Below, one piece after another: positions 59,816-64,000 of a stretch of DNA of 64,000 nt (within the stretch, counting starts at the first letter, position 1; the number at the start of each line of letters is the position of its first letter). Below the pieces are notes generated by a model that ran no database searches, was not told the origin of the DNA, and saw only the letters and a program-made list of their open reading frames with translations. Made by a program: the position numbers and the translations under genes. Source of the DNA: Populus alba (taxonomy: Eukaryota; Streptophyta; Magnoliopsida; Malpighiales; Salicaceae); assembly GCF_005239225.2 (NCBI RefSeq), contig NC_133300.1, forward strand, positions 4,865,875 to 4,929,874, in the 5' to 3' direction.

Positions 59816-61035
59816 CACTACCAAAAAATCAATAAATACAAACAGAAATACCGAGGGAATATTTCCGTCGGTAAATTTCCAAGGGATTTTACCGACGGAA
59901 ATATTCCCTCAATATATACCGAGGGAATTACCGTGGGAAAAAAAAATTAAAACTAAGCAAAAAAAAATGATGATTTATCGACGGAATTATTCCGTCGATA
60001 TTTTCCAGAGAGCTCCAGAACTGTTCATTTTCCAATTGCACTGTTAATTGTTTTACTTTACGGACAAAATCACCGACGGATTGAAAATGTGTCGGTGTGT
60101 TTTAGCGGTTTTCTGAAAAAATTCAATTGATTTAAAATTTTCATTTAAATATTACAGACGGAATCACCGACAGATTGAAAAATCATCGGTAATTTTTGGC
60201 GGTTTCTGAAAACTTTTTACGAAATTAAAAATTTAAATTAAATATTACCGATAAAATTACCGACAGAATAATTAAAAAATATTAATATTCAATTATCCGT
60301 CGGTAAATCCGAAGGTAACGCGCCCCAATAAAAAACCTGAATCCGCGTATTTCACAAGAGACAGACTCATTATTTCTTTTTCTTCTTCTACTACTTCTAC
60401 TTCTACTTCTTCTTCTTCTTCACTATATGTAAAAAACATCAATATCAATTTCTTTCTATTCTTTTCTCTCCTCATCTCCTTCTCTTTTCCTCCATGCTCG
60501 GGTATGTCTTCTTCTTCTTTCTTCTTTTATCCTCTTAGTTTTTTTTAATTAATATGCTTTACGAATTTTTTTTTTCCTTAGCTTCACTTGCAAATATATT
60601 AAGGTAAGATTTTTCCTTTTTCTTATTTTTTTCATGATTTTTTTCACTATATTTGTTTTTTATTTAATTTTAATTGATTTTGTTCTTAATAATTGTATAA
60701 ATGTTGTTGTGAGATTTTTTTTTTTCATATGAGATCAATTTTTAGTTGATTTATTTATAGGATTTTTTAAATTTTTAGCAATTGCAACTTTATTTTTTTC
60801 ATATGAATTTTTTTGGTTGAATTAATTTTTTTGTTTTATTTATTTGTTGCAAATTTGTTTGAGTTGATTTTCTTATTCTTTTTTCCAAGCATTTTGAGTA
60901 TATATTATACAATGTTGATTTATGTTAATTTAATTATTTTATAATTTTATAAAATAATTTTTTTTAAAAAACATTTTTAAAATAATTACCAGCAAATTTA
61001 TCGACGGAAATTTCCGTCGATAATAAAAAAAAATT
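59816..61035 (+). mobile_element. CACTA-like DNA transposon remnant
   Basis: Starts CACTACCAAAAAATC, followed by multiple subterminal repeats of the type CCGACGGAAAT / TTTCCGTCGGT (59850-60320), as in En/Spm (CACTA) elements. A further unit (TCGACGGAAATTTCCGTCGA) lies at about 61000. The matching TAGTG end was not found, and type 1 promoter homology begins at about 61038, so the right terminus is lost. No transposase frame is present. Confidence 0.7.
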
Positions 61036-61217
61036 TTCAAAGGACGGCCAAGTAGCGGTTTTCTCCTTCACCTTTCATTGCGTTATCACTCCGAAATTCA
61101 AAAGTTTTTATTGGAGAAAAAAGAAAAGGAAATAGAAAAGCTGGACTGTTCTCAAGACTTGAAGAATAGTTTTGAGCAAAAATTGCGTATACACTGTGTA
61201 TCACTTCAGCCTTCCCC

Positions 61218-62025
61218 ATGTTTAGAGGAATGAACGTCCTTTTTGCTTGCTACATAGCTTTTCTTTTACAGCTATTAGTCTTCCAAACTTGCCATTCTAG
61301 CAACATCACTGCTCATCATTGTGCTCCTTCTTCATGCGGCAATATCCAAAACATTAGCTTCCCTTTCAGACTAAACACTGATCCACAAATCTGCGGAAAC
61401 TATAATTATACTCTGATTTGCGAGAACAATATTTCTACAGTATTATCTTTGTATTCAGGTAAATACTACGTGCAGGCAATCGACTACGGTAACTTCACAA
61501 TCCGAGTGGTAGATGCTGGTGTACAAGATAATTGCTGCTCCATCCCTCGTTATTCTTTGGCACGTGACAACTTCAGTTACGGAGATCCGTACACATCGTA
61601 TAACTACAAGCAGGTGCCGCCGGGAGTGAGTGACGGTTTCGTTGAGTACTATTGGTTGAACGAGTTACCTACACTATCGCTGCATATGGTTTTCATGAGC
61701 TGTGAAAATACGGTGAATTCTCCTCTTTATGTGGACACGGCTCCCTACGGCCTTAACTACGGATCAGACTCTTCTCTTGTGACTCCTTCGAATTATGTGA
61801 CTCTTGGGGGCATGAATGCCTCGGATTTGATGGAACTGTGCAGCATAGAGAAAATATTTTTGCTTCCAAAGAAGAACTACACAGACAAGTCCTTTGAAGA
61901 AATACACAGTGACCTGGCATATGGGTTTGAGCTTTCATGGTACAACATCAACTGTGAAAATTGCACAAGGGGTTGCTACATCAACAGCTCAGACCATCGT
62001 CAATATTGCATTCCCGCAGCTCATG
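61218..62025 (+). CDS. LRK10L-type receptor-like kinase, type 1, copy 4 (exon 1 only in window)
   Basis: Exon 1 encodes a signal peptide ([20 protein letters not shown]...) and the GUB_WAK ectodomain with [12 protein letters not shown] and a DNCCSIPR site, 269 codons plus one base, ending at a GT donor (GTACATG) in phase 1 like its sisters. The C-terminal end of the exon differs (CIPAAH). Intron 1 is entered by a Copia element at 62232, and no kinase exon is visible before the window ends, so completeness cannot be judged. The upstream about 150 bp is shared with the other type 1 genes, then a CACTA-like element begins. Confidence 0.75.
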
Positions 62026-62231
62026 GTACATGTAACACTTGATGATTAAGTTGCGTCAGATTTGATTCATAAGACTATAAATAACTTGTGATTTGAGGTG
62101 GTTTCATATATTTTCTCTGGCTTACTTTTGAATTTTCATTTTTTTCTGCGCATTAGCACAACATTGCACTGTCCCCAGATTGATGTTCATGTACAAATTC
62201 TGTGCATCCATTACCTGTGAATTCTACTATA

Positions 62232-62462
62232 TGTTGGAAGGTTAATCTGCTGCAATATGTTTAACAGTTATTGTTCATGTATTTATTTCCTTTTATGATT
62301 CATTAAATGTAAATCAAATCTCTTAGAATTCTGCATTATTGTAGCATTGAATAGCTTTATTATTTTTTAACAGTTACTCATGTAATCATCTGTATATATT
62401 TCTCTCCAAAGGTTCAATAAAATATAACTTTGCAGATTCAATCTCTTCTTATTCGATTTACA
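62232..62462 (+). repeat. 5' LTR of Copia element 4
   Basis: Defined by the break in intron homology at 62231 and the primer-binding site at 62463. It contains an AATAAAATATAA stretch near 62418 that may act in polyadenylation. Confidence 0.8.
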
Positions 62463-62474
62463 TGGTATCAGAGC
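62463..62474 (+). other. tRNA-iMet primer-binding site of Copia element 4
   Basis: TGGTATCAGAGC directly after the LTR. Confidence 0.9.
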
Positions 62475-62557
62475 CCACGTAAATTGAAATTCTAAAATCA
62501 AAATTCTGCATTCAAAATCCTTCATAAACATTCTCACGAAATTTTGCCTTCACTGTC

Positions 62558-64000
62558 ATGGCCAATCAAGAAATCAATCTATCAAGTCCCAGCACCATCG
62601 CTGCTCCATCTGATTCGTCCAAATCAGACCTTGCATCAAACTTCTGCAGATCTGACATCTCAAACCCATATTTCACCCATCACTCGGATCATCCAGGCCT
62701 CATCCTTGTCTCCAAATCACTGAATGGAGATAATTATTCTGGGTGGAAAAGGGCTATGACTCTCGCCCTAAACTCCAAGAACAAACTCGGTTTTATCAAT
62801 CGCTCAATTGAAATTCCTTCAGAACAGACTGATCCTGAAGGCTATGCTACCTGGTCACAATGTAATGATATGGTCCATTCCTGGATCATCAATACATTGA
62901 ACCCGGAAATTGCAGATAGTGTAATCTATTATCCCACCGCACATGAAGTCTGGGAAGATTTACAGGAACGTTTTTCACAGAGCAATGCGCCTCGCATATT
63001 TGAAATTCAGAGGGACATTGCATATCTTCGACAGGAGCAGCTCTCCATCTCCTCATATTACACGAAATTAAAAGGTTTGTGGGATGAATTGGCTTCATAC
63101 ACAGACACAACACATGGAACGCAGGCAGACCAACAAAGATTAATGCAGTTCTTAATGGGTTTAAATGACACTTACTCTGCAATTCGAGGCCAAATCTTGC
63201 TGATGAATCCTCTGCCATCCATTCGCCAAGCTTATTCTTCGGTATGTCAAGAAGAAAAGCAACGATTTCTCAGCGTTGCACAAACGGAGATGGGTGGGAG
63301 TGCTGCCATGGCAGTACGTTATAATAATCAAGGAAAAAGAAATTTTATCTCAGAAACAGATCGCCCACAACACTCCGTGAATCGCCTCTCTCAGCCTCGT
63401 GATACTCGACCGCAAGGAGAACGCCGTTTTGACCAGGATCGGCGCCGTTTTGGGTCAGGAAGGGGACGACCCCAGTGCACCCATTGTGGAGAAATGGGGC
63501 ATTGGGTGCAAAAGTGTTTCCAGTTAAATGGGTATCCACCGAGACACCGTAAAGCGAGGATGAATGGGTACCCGATTGGAAATCAAAGCACGATTGGAAA
63601 TCAGCACTCAATTGGAAATCAACACAATGGTTTTCCCTTAGCTAACCAGGTATCTGAAATGTCCCACAAAGATGAGGTAAGGCCCATGGTTTCGTTGTCA
63701 GAAACTCAACTCAAGCAACTTTTGTCACTCCTAAATAATCATGAGGACAGTTCTAGCTCAAAAGCCAATGCAGTAACAAAGCCAGGTTTGTCTGAACTTG
63801 ATAACCATAACTGGATTATTGATAGTGGGGCTACTGACCATATCACATCTTCATCTGAATTATTGAATGAAAATAAGGACTGCTCACTACCACCTGTACT
63901 GTTACCTAGTGGAGACAAAGCAGATATTATTGCAAAAGGGTCTTTACCCTTAAATTCAGTCTATTATCTGCATGATGTTTTATCTGTGCCTACATTCAAA
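62558..64000 (+). CDS. Gag-protease of Copia element 4 (continues past window)
   Basis: Open from ATG 62558 to the window end with no stop (481 codons). Gag has the UBN2-like region (LNGDNYSGWKRAMTLAL, then W-rich stretch, FEIQRDIAYLRQ). The zinc knuckle CTHCGEMGHWVQKC follows an Arg-rich segment, and then come three short tandem IGNQ repeats. The protease site is WIIDSGATDHI, with the catalytic D-S-G intact. Of the four Copia elements, this is the only one with both an unbroken gag and a normal DSGATDH site; whether the rest of pol is intact is unknown. Confidence 0.9.
   Translation, partial: MANQEINLSSPSTIAAPSDSSKSDLASNFCRSDISNPYFTHHSDHPGLILVSKSLNGDNYSGWKRAMTLALNSKNKLGFINRSIEIPSEQTDPEGYATWSQCNDMVHSWIINTLNPEIADSVIYYPTAHEVWEDLQERFSQSNAPRIFEIQRDIAYLRQEQLSISSYYTKLKGLWDELASYTDTTHGTQADQQRLMQFLMGLNDTYSAIRGQILLMNPLPSIRQAYSSVCQEEKQRFLSVAQTEMGGSAAMAVRYNNQGKRNFISETDRPQHSVNRLSQPRDTRPQGERRFDQDRRRFGSGRGRPQCTHCGEMGHWVQKCFQLNGYPPRHRKARMNGYPIGNQSTIGNQHSIGNQHNGFPLANQVSEMSHKDEVRPMVSLSETQLKQLLSLLNNHEDSSSSKANAVTKPGLSELDNHNWIIDSGATDHITSSSELLNENKDCSLPPVLLPSGDKADIIAKGSLPLNSVYYLHDVLSVPTFK

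Larger units (their letters stand above)
62232..64000 (+). mobile_element. Copia retrotransposon (element 4), 5' part
   Basis: A 231-bp 5' LTR (62232-62462, TGTTGGAAGG to TTACA) is followed directly by the Met-tRNA primer site and an open gag-protease frame to the window edge. The intron homology with the sister genes (ATTCTACTATA) breaks at 62231. The 3' end lies outside the window, so its target duplication cannot be checked. It belongs to a different family from elements 1-3. Confidence 0.88.

Noticed and set aside
60293..60475. 60-codon minus-strand frame with a Glu-rich run
   Set aside because: Arises from a CTT-rich microsatellite inside the CACTA-like remnant.

Overview
The window looks like nuclear DNA of a dicot plant, most likely a poplar (Populus) or another Salicaceae tree. 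This is inferred from AT-rich intergenic DNA, intron-containing receptor-kinase genes, Copia elements primed by initiator Met-tRNA, CACTA and LINE remnants, and receptor sequences resembling the poplar Lr10-like (LRK10L) family. I saw no bacterial genes, CRISPR array, rRNA or tRNA. The species is inferred, not demonstrated.

The backbone is a tandem array of LRK10L receptor-like kinase genes of two types. Type 1 (plus strand) has a large extracellular exon, two mini-exons of 45 and 30 nt, and one long kinase exon. Copies are at 283-3104 (intact), about 9967-11073 (pseudogene), 30803-33449 (intact) and from 61218 (exon 1 only in view, then a Copia element). Type 2 (minus strand) has an ATL21-like extracellular exon, one 27-nt mini-exon and a kinase exon. 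Copies are at 55035-57114 (intact) and 19905-26048 (mini-exon split by a Copia element), with fragments at 16345-16497, 47945-48127 (repeated at 51101-51283) and 53856-54013. The full-size copies form two head-to-head pairs (19905-26048 with 30803-33449, and 55035-57114 with 61218 onward), so a divergent two-receptor unit appears to have been duplicated.

Mobile DNA fills the spaces. There is a complete Copia at 3973-8960 (minus, target duplication AAGAC, inside an NBS-LRR relic). Two solo LTRs lie at 10315-10566 and 11164-11825. An RT-less Copia with apparently identical LTRs is at 21148-25290 (minus, target duplication CGCAC, inside exon 2 of a receptor gene). A LINE tail is at 28174-28552 and a probable 1.55-kb solo LTR at 35055-36606. 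A decayed Copia at about 36773-42500 carries a younger one at 37402-42276. A CACTA-like terminus is at 59816-61035, and a Copia beginning at 62232 runs off the window. Remaining sequence is mostly T-rich repeats and duplicated 3' flanks of the type 2 genes.

The block 47885-50538 recurs at 51039-53681 across a gap of exactly 500 N, differing, where I compared it, only in homopolymer length. This is probably an assembly artefact.

I do not see a clearly new molecular system. The most interesting points are: the recent insertion into a symmetric 27-nt exon that could be bypassed by in-frame exon skipping; the run of phase-1 mini-exons around the membrane segment in both receptor types; near-identical kinase exons attached to strongly diverged ectodomains; and a perfect 62-bp inverted repeat downstream of one receptor gene.
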